A stretch of DNA of 64,000 nucleotides, taken from positions 2,976,001-3,040,000 of the forward strand of contig NZ_JAUSXV010000001.1 of assembly GCF_030816295.1 (NCBI RefSeq), given 5' to 3'. The notes below the pieces were generated by a model. It saw only the letters and a program-made list of their open reading frames with translations. It did no database searches and was not told the origin of the DNA. Positions within the stretch are counted from its first letter, which is position 1. Each line of letters starts with the position of its first letter. The translations under genes were made by a program, and so were the position numbers. Of the stretch, positions 35,121-43,871 are shown one piece after another. The stretch comes from Microbacterium natoriense. Its GTDB lineage: Bacteria; Actinomycetota; Actinomycetes; Actinomycetales; Microbacteriaceae.

Positions 35121-35630
35121 CTACTCGCGATCGTCCAAGTTGTGGGCGGGATCAACACCATGGCTCCGCTCGTGGCGTTCAATGTCGGCCATCCTCTTAG
35201 ACCAGTACTGCAGCGCAATGGTGTCTTCACCTTGGATGAGGTTCAGCTGACGCCCGTCTTCGAAGTCCCAACGAGCGCCGCTGGATGCCCACAATTCTCC
35301 TGCTGGTTCACCACCCAGACAGTTGGCAACTACAGCAACCGCCGCTGGGAATTGCTCTGCTACAACAGTCTTGTTCTCTGGGCTGGTTCCGGGCAGCGTG
35401 TCGGAGATACGAAACCGGATCTCTGCGATCTCTCCACGAAGTTCGCCCACGGAAACAAGACGAAGCGAGACTGGAAGATTGGTAACTCCGCCTTTGCGGC
35501 GCTGCTTTTCCCAACCCAACCGCTCGAAGATATCGGGAAACTGTCCGAAGGGAACAGGCCAATCGAGACCGCCCAGCACCTGCAGCACCGGGCGAAGTTC
35601 TTCCTCGGTCACTATGCGAAACTCGGTCAC
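35121..35630 (-). CDS. probable immunity protein of the type VII toxin (DUF6301-like)
   Basis: The 169-residue protein starts MTEFRIVTEEELRPVL and has VLGGLDWPVPFGQFPDIFERLGW, which resembles the DUF6301 family often found beside actinobacterial secreted toxins. It begins 44 bp after the toxin stop on the same strand, the usual toxin-immunity arrangement. No membrane segment, so it should neutralise the toxin in the cytoplasm. Family recognition is from memory and is moderate. Confidence 0.6.
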   Translation of the reverse strand: MTEFRIVTEEELRPVLQVLGGLDWPVPFGQFPDIFERLGWEKQRRKGGVTNLPVSLRLVSVGELRGEIAEIRFRISDTLPGTSPENKTVVAEQFPAAVAVVANCLGGEPAGELWASSGARWDFEDGRQLNLIQGEDTIALQYWSKRMADIERHERSHGVDPAHNLDDRE

Positions 35631-35674
35631 GACGCTCTCCTCTGTGGATCCATTATCAACCTAGCATCAATGGC

Positions 35675-37999
35675 TTACTGACCGCTGAGCCACCCGGCGA
35701 TGTCTAAAGTGTTCTGATCGATAATGAACTCGGTCACCCTAACATGGCCGGCCGCGTCCGGTTTGACCAGTCTGTAACGAAGTTTGGTTGTGCCGTTGAG
35801 TAATCCTTCCCTCAAGGCGGGGTCGGCCAGAATCAAGTCCCTCAACTGTGTATCCGTCCGCAAGATCTCCCTCAGGTAGGCTTCGGATCCCTGTGTGGCG
35901 GACACGAATCCGCCCGCCCCGTCCGGCACCTGTCTTGTCCCGAGAGATGCCGACGGCCCCTTCGTCTCCTGAATCACCAACTCGCTGTTATCCGGAGCCT
36001 TGAATGCCTGATCGACTGTTCCTACACCCCGGCTCGTATCCGTCACAACGGGGACCAGCCCGTCATGTTCGGCGGCCAGTTCTCCTGCTTCCTCGCCAAA
36101 CCGCTCTCCTACCTCCGTTTGTGTCGTGATTGCATCACGTCGACCGCGCGTTGCGTCGAGGAGGTCGTCGAGTTCGTCGAGCAATGCCGGGTGGTCACTC
36201 AGTTGCTTGTCAAGCTGCAATGCCGTCCGGTCAAGCTTGTCCGCCGTGAACTGGGAGCTGTCGAGAGGAGGGAAGCCCTCCTCCTCAAGCGCCTTGTTGA
36301 AGGCGTCAAGTTGAGAATTGAACTCCTGAGACGCCGTCTGCGCGTTCCTGATTGCGTCTATGCGTTCGGTCGCAAGTTCGGACAACTCGTCAGGAACGAT
36401 ATCGCTCTTGCCGACGATCCACTCCGAGTCCCCAGTCTCCGGTGCCGTATGGCCAGCGAACCCGTTGTCTGTTCCTTCCGACGTTGGCATCTCATCGTTG
36501 GAGGACGGGTCATGGTCGCGTGGGTGCTCGGAATACGTCGGCTCCGTTCCTGTGCCGTTGTCCTGGGAGTTGCCTGTCGGGTTGTTCTCATCGAAATTCT
36601 GCGTACTCGAATTGCCATCCGTGTCACGCACGGTAGTTGACGTGTCGTGCGGAACAGTCGGGGTGTCGGGCTCGTCGACATGCACTGTGGGAGTGCCGTC
36701 GGTGTCGGGGAGGTGCGGGGGTGTGCGGATCGAGGTGTCGATGCCGTCGACATCGACGTGGGGAAGTTTCCCATCGGGGAACAGATCGAGAATCTTGTCG
36801 CCGAGCTTCTCGACCTTCAGGAACGCGTTCGCGACGATCTCGCTCTTCGCGAAGATCGACAGGGCTTTCGCGACGTTGACGCCCGGCATGAACACCGTGC
36901 CGACATTGAAGACGACGGTGCCGGCCGCTTCGGCGGGGTTGGTGGCCCAGGTGTCCCACGCAACGATGCCCTTGATCATGTTCTGCACGTTCTGGGTCGC
37001 ATCGGAGAACAACGGCACACCCAGGCTGCCGAGCAGGCCGGTCAGCGGCATCGTCGCGAGCGCGATCGACCCTACCGACTCGAAAAGCCCCGCCCAGGAT
37101 CCGAGCGCGTACTCCCCGTCCATCTGCTGCTTGATGGGGTTGTAACCGAATAGCCCGCCAATGCCTTGCAGTCCGCCGATGGCAGAGGTGGCCATGCCGT
37201 GGAAGAAGTCCTCCTGGCAGTTGCGCTGTTCCTCGACCCGGTGCCCCCACGGCAGATCGACCGTGTTCTCACCGCCTTGCTTCAGCTGCCAGGCCTCGAC
37301 CGCAGTCAGCTCCGCAACACAGTCATCACGTTGCGCGTTGATCGTATTCGCGCAGTCGACCTCCAGCGTGTTCACCGTCGCATACGCGTCCGCAACCCGA
37401 TCCAACAACGCGTTGTTACGGTCGACATGGGTGGCGGACTGCCGCCAGTACGCTCGGATCTGCGCATGCCCACCACGACTGCGGGTGCTCTCCCCCCGAC
37501 CCTTCAAATAAGCGATCGAGTCCTCGGAGACGCCCATCCCGGTACCGACCGTGAACGGCACCGACCTGATATTGATGTCGTTCTGATACTCCTGCGTATC
37601 CCCCGCATTCATCCAGACCCTGTTGTCCTCATCGAACTCTTCGAGGAACGTCTCCGCGTCGCTCTTGATCGTCGCGAGGGTCTTCTTCACCTCGGCGAGG
37701 CTGTCTGCGTACGCGCGGAGGGCGGTGGTGACTTTCCCGACTTTGTCCGCGAACGTGCGCGCCGATTCCGTCGGCTTCGCCATCCCGGCATACACGATTT
37801 CCACCCCCGGAGCGACGAATGACGCTGGCATCGTCGACCACGCCACATCCACGTCGTCCGCGGTCGTCGACACCGACGTCGCGACCGCATCGAGCGCGTC
37901 CGCAGCATCCCGGATGCTATCTGGCTTCAGATCGTCACCAGGAATCTTGTCCGGTATGACGAGACCGTCACCAGCCTTCACCTCATCCGCATTCGCCAT
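35675..37999 (-). CDS. type VII secreted polymorphic toxin with nuclease-like C-terminal domain
   Basis: ATG 37999 (RBS GGTGGGGG) gives 774 residues. The first 250 or so form a helical WXG100/LXG-like export region without a signal peptide. A glycine/hydrophobic region follows (about 265-385), then a long acidic, proline/threonine/asparagine-rich linker (about 410-530). The C-terminal 180 residues begin near SRGVGTVDQAFKA. They have ELVIQETKG (E-x-K) and GTRQVPDG...QGSEAYLREIL, like PD-(D/E)XK restriction-type toxin tips. The next gene is its likely immunity partner. Target cells and substrate are unknown. Confidence 0.75.
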   Translation of the reverse strand: MANADEVKAGDGLVIPDKIPGDDLKPDSIRDAADALDAVATSVSTTADDVDVAWSTMPASFVAPGVEIVYAGMAKPTESARTFADKVGKVTTALRAYADSLAEVKKTLATIKSDAETFLEEFDEDNRVWMNAGDTQEYQNDINIRSVPFTVGTGMGVSEDSIAYLKGRGESTRSRGGHAQIRAYWRQSATHVDRNNALLDRVADAYATVNTLEVDCANTINAQRDDCVAELTAVEAWQLKQGGENTVDLPWGHRVEEQRNCQEDFFHGMATSAIGGLQGIGGLFGYNPIKQQMDGEYALGSWAGLFESVGSIALATMPLTGLLGSLGVPLFSDATQNVQNMIKGIVAWDTWATNPAEAAGTVVFNVGTVFMPGVNVAKALSIFAKSEIVANAFLKVEKLGDKILDLFPDGKLPHVDVDGIDTSIRTPPHLPDTDGTPTVHVDEPDTPTVPHDTSTTVRDTDGNSSTQNFDENNPTGNSQDNGTGTEPTYSEHPRDHDPSSNDEMPTSEGTDNGFAGHTAPETGDSEWIVGKSDIVPDELSELATERIDAIRNAQTASQEFNSQLDAFNKALEEEGFPPLDSSQFTADKLDRTALQLDKQLSDHPALLDELDDLLDATRGRRDAITTQTEVGERFGEEAGELAAEHDGLVPVVTDTSRGVGTVDQAFKAPDNSELVIQETKGPSASLGTRQVPDGAGGFVSATQGSEAYLREILRTDTQLRDLILADPALREGLLNGTTKLRYRLVKPDAAGHVRVTEFIIDQNTLDIAGWLSGQ

Positions 38000-38035
38000 G
38001 CGAGCCCCCACCAAAATGTCGTGTCGTCGTATCCG

Positions 38036-38368
38036 TCAGAACGACGGTGTCGTCGTATCGTCTGCCGCGGCCACAAGAGTCGCCGCCATCTGCTCATCAC
38101 CCTGCACGAACGCGTTCGCTGCATCCGCGGTGCATGTCATCGTGTTCTGACACGACGCGACGACCGTGCTCAACCGGCCCGTGGACTGCTCATCCAGGAA
38201 CCCGAACACCGCGGTCGCGACGATCCCGTCGAACCCGGCTCCTGATGCGAGCGGTTCCCCGACCGACACGTCAAGCCCGGTCATCGCCGTCGCGAAGCCC
38301 TGGATCTTCTCGTCGGTGGTGACGATCGTCGTGTTGATGCCCGCGGGCTGCAGCTGCCACCCCGTCAT
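38036..38368 (-). CDS. DUF6507-like small protein (WXG100-like partner of the toxin)
   Basis: The 110-residue helical protein begins MTGWQLQPAGINTTIV, which matches the MTGWxIQPxGV start of DUF6507 proteins of actinobacterial type VII loci. A conserved-looking C-terminal VQGDEQMAATL follows. It lies between the toxin and the DUF6177-like gene on the same strand and probably helps toxin export. Confidence 0.65.
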   Translation of the reverse strand: MTGWQLQPAGINTTIVTTDEKIQGFATAMTGLDVSVGEPLASGAGFDGIVATAVFGFLDEQSTGRLSTVVASCQNTMTCTADAANAFVQGDEQMAATLVAAADDTTTPSF

Positions 38369-38727
38369 TGCGTCATTCCCTTCACGATTGCTTTCCCGCC
38401 CGTCGCTTCCTCGAACGCGAACACCAGAGCGAGCCCGCGGCGGTACTCCGCGAACGGGATCACCCCGTCGACCATCACCGCGCCCTCACTGGTCATTTCG
38501 ATCTCGCGGGTCTCGTCGGGATGCAACCGCACCAGATCCGTCAACGTCTCCACGCGCCGGGGCCTGCCGAGGATGAGCACACGCGTCCGATCCAGTTCAG
38601 TGAACTCCACTGTGCCTCCACCGCGGGTCTCGACGGCGACGAGCGGCGGATTCAACAGCTCCGCGAACTCTCGTTGCTCCTCGACGCTCAACGGCACCGG
38701 GGACACGAGTGTGACTTCGATCGGCAT
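38365..38727 (-). CDS. small protein of unknown function in the type VII operon
   Basis: ATG 38727 gives 120 residues (MPIEVTLVSPVPLSVEEQREF). It appears to be an alpha/beta protein. Its start overlaps the stop of the DUF6177-like gene (ATGA) and its stop overlaps the next start (38365-38368), so it is tightly coupled to both. It may be a cytoplasmic chaperone for the substrate; no family is recognised. Confidence 0.6.
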   Translation of the reverse strand: MPIEVTLVSPVPLSVEEQREFAELLNPPLVAVETRGGGTVEFTELDRTRVLILGRPRRVETLTDLVRLHPDETREIEMTSEGAVMVDGVIPFAEYRRGLALVFAFEEATGGKAIVKGMTQ

Positions 38728-39743
38728 CACACACCTCCGCTCGCTGCGACTGCGCGGGCAATCGCGTCGGTCCCGAACGCACGAGCCAACTCATCCGCCT
38801 GACGCCACGGCGGCACGTCCGGGTCGCTGAATCCGGCGACCAGCGATGGAATCCGCTGGCGGCCCGCGAGGGACACATCGAACCGTGCCGCCAGCACCGT
38901 GAGGTCGACACCGAGGGCCCGCACCGCGCGGGGCCCGATCAGCATCGCCACCGGCACCGCGATCGGCTGCGTCCCGAACGCGGGAACCCGCCCGTCGCGC
39001 CACCCGGGGATCACCGTCACCGACCCGAACAACGGCATGGAGAACGCCTCAGCGATCACCGTCAATGCGTGCGTGGCACGCTCCGCGACCATCTCCGTCG
39101 GCGCATCCAGCGCTGCGATCGGGGTGACGGCGGTGAACGTCTCCAACACACCTCCGCCCGTGCGTTCGACACGGTGGATACCCTGCAACGCTCCACCACC
39201 GCCAGTGATGAACGTGCGTACCTCGGGCATCTGCGCCCGCGAATGCGCGGTCAATGTGGCGGTGTCCCAGGCGAGCGTGGCGGGTTCATGCGCACCCCAC
39301 GCCGCAGGCATCGCCTGCCCCAGCTCACCACTCACGACGTCGACCAGGCGGCCCAGCACCGTCTGCTCTGTGGCGGCATGATGCACCGACACCGAGACCA
39401 CCGCCTGCAGCAGTTCCGGCTCCCGCTGGGACGGCAGCACCGCGTGAACCCGCGCCTCCAACAGCTCAGACACGGTCTCCCCGGTCTTGGCTCCGACAGG
39501 ATCGACGAACAGGTCGCCCGTGCGGACCAGCGCCCATCCGCCGAAAAGATCGAGGTAGTAGCGGGCGGCGAACGTCCACCACGCATCGTGGCGGGCGATC
39601 ACCACCGGGGTGAGACCTGCCGCGCGGACAGAGGTCAGGAAGTCTGCGAACGGCTCGCTGAAGTACACGGTGTGCCCTCTGGCTTCCGTGCACGCGTACT
39701 CACCCTCGACGAAGTCGAGTAGCGGATGATCGAATACGGTCAT
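38727..39743 (-). CDS. DUF6177-like type VII-associated protein
   Basis: The 338-residue protein begins with TVFDHPLLDFVEGEYACTEARGHTVYFSEPFADFL and has ARHDAWWTFAARYYL. These resemble DUF6177 proteins of ESX-like loci in Microbacteriaceae and other actinobacteria. No membrane segment is clear. It may be an export chaperone like EspG; this is an inference from position. Confidence 0.65.
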   Translation of the reverse strand: MTVFDHPLLDFVEGEYACTEARGHTVYFSEPFADFLTSVRAAGLTPVVIARHDAWWTFAARYYLDLFGGWALVRTGDLFVDPVGAKTGETVSELLEARVHAVLPSQREPELLQAVVSVSVHHAATEQTVLGRLVDVVSGELGQAMPAAWGAHEPATLAWDTATLTAHSRAQMPEVRTFITGGGGALQGIHRVERTGGGVLETFTAVTPIAALDAPTEMVAERATHALTVIAEAFSMPLFGSVTVIPGWRDGRVPAFGTQPIAVPVAMLIGPRAVRALGVDLTVLAARFDVSLAGRQRIPSLVAGFSDPDVPPWRQADELARAFGTDAIARAVAASGGV

Positions 39744-39764
39744 CCCGTTACCGCCTCCCGGAGG

Positions 39765-40079
39765 TCAGCCGATGTTGGCGACAGACGACTTCGCGCGTCC
39801 CAGCGAGGACTGTGCGGTCTCGTCGTTCTGCGCCATCGACTGCCGGAGCGTGTTGATGATCGCCTTCACACCATCCGCGGCGTTCTTCCACCGCAGTTCC
39901 TTCGCAGCGTAGTCATCCGACACGCCGGTCGCGTCGTAGTCGCTCATCGCGGTGCGCACGTCTGCGTCACGCTGATCGATGAGCGCTTCCAATCGGGAAG
40001 CGACGGCAAGGAAGTTGTCCTGCGCGGTCTGTGATGCCGCGAGATCGAAGTCGCGACGGTCTGCCTGATTTCCAGCCAT
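39765..40079 (-). CDS. WXG100-like (ESAT-6 type) secreted protein
   Basis: The 104-residue all-helical protein has a central turn region (DATGVSDDYAAKELRW). It has a WXG100-like size and position but no canonical W-x-G. Next to EccC, EccD and the second WXG-like gene, it is a probable secreted partner or component of the EsxA/EsxB pair. Confidence 0.7.
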   Translation of the reverse strand: MAGNQADRRDFDLAASQTAQDNFLAVASRLEALIDQRDADVRTAMSDYDATGVSDDYAAKELRWKNAADGVKAIINTLRQSMAQNDETAQSSLGRAKSSVANIG

Positions 40080-40109
40080 GATCTGTGTTCACTCTCTCCG
40101 GTCGACAGG

Positions 40110-40445
40110 TCAACGTGTGGTCGAGAAGCGTGCCGCGTCGTACGACACGGAGCTTTCCGTCGACCGGGTCTGCTCGAACATCTCCTGGTCGCCCTCCTTG
40201 AAAGCACGATCCATCCCGGAGATGCCGCCGAGCACAGCCGCGAGAGCCGCGTTCAACTCGTTCGCGATCTGCTCGCTCTGCGCATTGAACTGATCGAATG
40301 CTGCACGGCCCGCACCGTTGAACTTGCCTTCCAGCGGTTCACCTGCCTGCGCGAGCTGCTTGACCAGCGCGCCGAGGTCATCGCTCGACGTTGATGTCTT
40401 CTTTGTAAGCTGCGACAGAACGTCGCCCCCCATTGCGAACTTCAT
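40110..40445 (-). CDS. WXG100-like protein (second Esx-type partner)
   Basis: ATG 40445 gives 111 residues. Its centre, EGKFNGAGRAAFDQF, matches the turn of WXG100 proteins with F-N-G-A-G in place of W-x-G. The helices on either side and the tail (EMFEQTRSTE) have the expected lengths. It and the 104-residue protein probably form the heterodimer exported by EccC. Confidence 0.72.
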   Translation of the reverse strand: MKFAMGGDVLSQLTKKTSTSSDDLGALVKQLAQAGEPLEGKFNGAGRAAFDQFNAQSEQIANELNAALAAVLGGISGMDRAFKEGDQEMFEQTRSTESSVSYDAARFSTTR

Positions 40446-40616
40446 GACGGAAGTATGACACTTCCCCCCGACACCCGCACGTCCTTGACTCTGCAGAATG
40501 TGGAGACTACGTACTCCGTCTGTCTGCGCCCGATTCGCCTGATGCTCCATTCGGTAAAGTGACCGTGGCGTGCTGAATGGGCACGGCACGTAGTGCGAAG
40601 AGCCGGGGGGCGAGCG

Positions 40617-41534
40617 ATGGTCTGTGCGAACTGCGGTGCTCCCGACTACACAGGACGCTCCGTTTGCACGGTGTGCGGAAGCCCTCTCCCGGCACTTCCC
40701 GCGCGTGGGGCATCAGCGCCTCTCATCCAGAACGCGAGCCCCACACAGCTCGTTCTCGCCTTCAGCATCGACGCCGTCGCGTTCTTGGTTCCGTTGCTCT
40801 GCCTTGTCGTCGGGCCGGGCAGACTTGCCGTTGCGGCATCGCTCGTCGTTCTCCTGCTGCTGGTCGTGGCAGAACTGTGGATGCTTCTGTCCTTCGGCCG
40901 CACATTGGGCATGCAGGTAGCTGGCGTTCGCATTGTTCTCGCCGAAACGGGCTCAGCACCCGGCCTCCGCTTTCGCGGCTGGCGCGCCGCGGATACTCGG
41001 CGCGGAGCCGATCCGCTGCTCCCCCACAGAGACGTTCCCGTTCTGGCTAGTCCGGAGGCCGCCGAACGACGAAGTGCGACTCCGGACCTGCGCCCTCGCA
41101 ATAGCGTTCCTGTCTCGCAAGGACAGACTTCCAGCGCACCACAGGCTTCGAGCGTTGCTGAGGCGGCGCTCATCGCAGACCCGCCCGGAGTAAAGCCCGC
41201 AGCATGCGTCCTCGTCGTTGACGAGACCCTGCGCAGCTCAGTGACCTCGCGGACCCGGGTCGGTCGAAGCCCCGCGGCTGTTGACGGTGCCACCGTGGTT
41301 GCCATTCCCGACCTTGCCCGCGAACTGTCGAAGGAGCACTTCATGCTCGAATACGATCAGGCGGGCGGCCTGACGGTCACGGACCTGTCCTCGACCAACG
41401 GCACAACGCTGAACGGGGTCGACATCGCACCAGCGATACCGTACGGGTTTGTATTCGGAGACCTGATCGAGGCTGGCGGACATCGATTTCGAGTCGAGGC
41501 GCGGAGCCGCGTCGAGAACCGGGAGGTCGCGTGA
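40617..41534 (+). CDS. zinc-ribbon, RDD-like membrane and FHA domain protein
   Basis: Start ATG 40617 gives 305 residues. An N-terminal zinc ribbon (CANCGAPD ... CTVCGSP) is followed by two or three hydrophobic segments of RDD style. A low-complexity linker leads to a C-terminal FHA domain (RVGRSP..., SKEHFMLEYD, TDLSSTNGTTLNG). FHA domains bind phosphothreonine. It is first in the operon with EccD, EspI-like and EccC, so it may scaffold or regulate the secretion machine. In Firmicutes the FHA is part of EssC itself. Confidence 0.8.
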   Translation: MVCANCGAPDYTGRSVCTVCGSPLPALPARGASAPLIQNASPTQLVLAFSIDAVAFLVPLLCLVVGPGRLAVAASLVVLLLLVVAELWMLLSFGRTLGMQVAGVRIVLAETGSAPGLRFRGWRAADTRRGADPLLPHRDVPVLASPEAAERRSATPDLRPRNSVPVSQGQTSSAPQASSVAEAALIADPPGVKPAACVLVVDETLRSSVTSRTRVGRSPAAVDGATVVAIPDLARELSKEHFMLEYDQAGGLTVTDLSSTNGTTLNGVDIAPAIPYGFVFGDLIEAGGHRFRVEARSRVENREVA

Positions 41535-41836
41535 ATCGTCATGACGAGCAAGCGCTCCTCGAAGCCGTTCGCATCCACCGCGGGCGGCTACGCGGCGCAT
41601 TCCTTCAAGGCACTAGTGGTGTGCGGCGCGGTGTCGCCACGCTTACGGGGCGGCTCATGTGGAGCCTTGTGATCGCCGCGGTCGTATGCGCGATCTGCGT
41701 CGGCGTGTCGTTTGCCATCAGTGTGATCCCACAGATGTCCCCCGCTCCCATGCCGACGTCATCGCCGTCATCTGCCGCCACAGCCCCTGCGGGACTGACA
41801 ACCGTGGTACTGACCCCCATAGAGGAGCGCCCGTGA
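41531..41836 (+). CDS. small single-span membrane protein
   Basis: GTG 41531 overlaps the previous stop (GTGA). The 101-residue protein has a basic N-terminal region (RIHRGRLRGAF), one membrane helix (LMWSLVIAAVVCAICVGVSFAI) and a serine/proline-rich outer tail. The topology resembles small accessory subunits of secretion systems; it does not resemble EccB or EccE. Confidence 0.65.
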   Translation: MNRHDEQALLEAVRIHRGRLRGAFLQGTSGVRRGVATLTGRLMWSLVIAAVVCAICVGVSFAISVIPQMSPAPMPTSSPSSAATAPAGLTTVVLTPIEERP

Positions 41837-43110
41837 CCGAGTTCACGAGAGTCACCGTCATCGGCGCGAGCCGGCGGGCCACATTGGTGTTGCCGTCCGA
41901 CGAACCTGTCTCTACTCTTCTGCCGGACATCGCCGAACTCCTTGCAGAATTGCCACCGCCGAATGGGCATGTCCTCGTCTCGACTCTCGGTGATGAATTT
42001 CCGGCAACGGCGTCGCTGTCAGAGCACGGAGTCGCCAACGGGGCGGTATTCCGTCTCATATCTGCCTCCCTCGCTCCCGCACCACCCGAGGTGACCGACG
42101 TCATCGACGCCGTAGCCGACGCTCAGGACGAGTCCTGGTATGCCTGGAACAGCACCCACCGTACGGTTGCGACGGGAGTCGCCCTGGGCGCGCTGACGCT
42201 TATCGTCACCCAGGGGCTCCCAGAGATGAGCTGGCTGCCGCTTTCGCTGTTCCTCCTGTTCACGACCGTCGCTGCGGTCCTCGGGTGGTCCGTGTCTCCT
42301 CGATTCGGTTTGCTCGCGGCCGCCCCCGCGCTGGGCGCAACTCCGCTGACGACAATCGGCATCGTGTCCGCGGTCCCGTTGCTGGAGCCGGTTGTCTGGC
42401 CGATCGCGATGGCGCTGGGTTGGGTCGCGGTCGCGGTGGCGGGTTCCAAGCGCGCCGTTCTGGGCGGGGCAGTCGGTGTGCTGCTTGCGGCAGTGACCGT
42501 CGTAGCGTCCGTTTTGGGGGCATCGCCTGCCGGTGTCGCCGCCGTGATCGCGATTTGCACGGCAGCGTTGCTGGGCGCTCTTCCGTCCATCGCCTTGGCC
42601 CTGTCAGGCGTCACGCTGCTCGATGATCGCGGGCTCGCCGGGGAGTCAGTCCGGCGGATAACGGTGTCGGCCCGGGTCACCGACGCGTACGGGATGTTCA
42701 CCTGGGCAATCGCTGCGACGTCGGGATACTCGGCTTTTGCGTTGGCAGTGCTGCTGTCGAGCAACGACGTCTTCGCGCTGTCGCTGGGTGCCGCCCTTCT
42801 CGCCATCGTCGGTTTGCGGACACGTGTCATGCCGATGGCCGTGCAGGCATGGATGCTCTGGGGAGCGGTCATCTCCGGCGTGCTCGTGGCGGCGCTTCTC
42901 ACGCGTTCGTGGTCCGCCGATGTTCTCGCTCTCCTCGGCGTTGGGGGTGCCGGGCTCATTGTGCTGCTGGGCACGATTCGTCCCCGCCCGCATACCCGGG
43001 TGCGGTTGCGGCGGTTCGGCGATTTCCTTGAAGCCCTCGCTGCGTTGACGATGCTGCCGCTGACACTCGGCGTATTCGGCGTCTACCCGCTCCTGCTGGG
43101 AGTGTTCTGA
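41833..43110 (+). CDS. eccD: EccD-like type VII secretion membrane protein
   Basis: GTG 41833 gives 425 residues. The first 90 or so form a ubiquitin-like (YukD) domain: FTRVTVIGASRRATLVLPSDEPVSTLLPDI. About eleven membrane helices follow. This is the standard EccD design; EccD is the channel-forming core component. Starts and stops are overlapped with neighbours on both sides (41833-41836 and 43108-43112), so expression is coupled. Confidence 0.87.
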   Translation: MTEFTRVTVIGASRRATLVLPSDEPVSTLLPDIAELLAELPPPNGHVLVSTLGDEFPATASLSEHGVANGAVFRLISASLAPAPPEVTDVIDAVADAQDESWYAWNSTHRTVATGVALGALTLIVTQGLPEMSWLPLSLFLLFTTVAAVLGWSVSPRFGLLAAAPALGATPLTTIGIVSAVPLLEPVVWPIAMALGWVAVAVAGSKRAVLGGAVGVLLAAVTVVASVLGASPAGVAAVIAICTAALLGALPSIALALSGVTLLDDRGLAGESVRRITVSARVTDAYGMFTWAIAATSGYSAFALAVLLSSNDVFALSLGAALLAIVGLRTRVMPMAVQAWMLWGAVISGVLVAALLTRSWSADVLALLGVGGAGLIVLLGTIRPRPHTRVRLRRFGDFLEALAALTMLPLTLGVFGVYPLLLGVF

Positions 43111-43871
43111 TGACGATCGTGCCGACTGCCAGTGCACAACGCCGGGTGATCGATGAGCTGACGACGATCACCGCGCCCGTCGGACCGGCACTGCGATTCT
43201 CCTTCGTCGCTCTGGAACCTCGCACCGCCCTATCGACCGTTGCGGCGCTGACGATGCGGGAACTCCGTCGAGGACGTGCGGGAAGAATCCTGAGCGTTGA
43301 CACACGGCTGGGCCAGTCCGGCCGCGCTGTCCTTCTCGAAGGCAGTCCGCTTTCAGATGAGACATTCGTTCGCATCCCCGAGGGAACCCGGGAATGGATG
43401 CGCGAACGTGGCGGCCTCGTCGCCGTGTCGTTCGATCATGGCGGCGTCGCAGACTGGAATCGAGTCATCGCACCCGTCGTCCGACATTTCGATATCGTCG
43501 GCACCGACTGGGGCGCTCTCGCGCAGGACGATGCATCCATCGCAGCGCGCACCGGGCACGTCGTCTGCATTACCGGAACATGGGAGCGAGACTCCGCGGA
43601 GTCTGCCATCGCGTTTGCCCGCGCAATTCATGACCAAACGGACGAGTGTCGTCCCATCGTGGTGCTATCCGATGTGACGCGCACACGGTCGACATGGCCT
43701 CGTCTCGTCACTCGTCATGTTCCAGTGCGGGTGCTGGCTGTGCCACATGATCGGTTGCTGGCCGCTGGAGGCCCTGCATCGCCTCCGACTACCACCCGGG
43801 CGCGTATGGTCGCAGCCGCACTCAGAGCTGCCGCCGACGGTCGCGCACCCTCACACGGGGAGCTACGGTGA
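43110..43871 (+). CDS. EspI/MinD-like protein of the type VII operon
   Basis: The 253-residue protein has the fold pattern of SIMIBI/ParA-like ATPases but lacks a clear Walker A; the region SFVALEPRTALSTVAALTMRELRR stands in its place, and VLSVDTRLG-like strands follow. EspI-type proteins in ESX loci are often ATPase-like. ATP binding by this copy is doubtful. It is coupled to eccD and to eccC (GTGA at 43868-43871). Confidence 0.6.
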   Translation: MTIVPTASAQRRVIDELTTITAPVGPALRFSFVALEPRTALSTVAALTMRELRRGRAGRILSVDTRLGQSGRAVLLEGSPLSDETFVRIPEGTREWMRERGGLVAVSFDHGGVADWNRVIAPVVRHFDIVGTDWGALAQDDASIAARTGHVVCITGTWERDSAESAIAFARAIHDQTDECRPIVVLSDVTRTRSTWPRLVTRHVPVRVLAVPHDRLLAAGGPASPPTTTRARMVAAALRAAADGRAPSHGELR

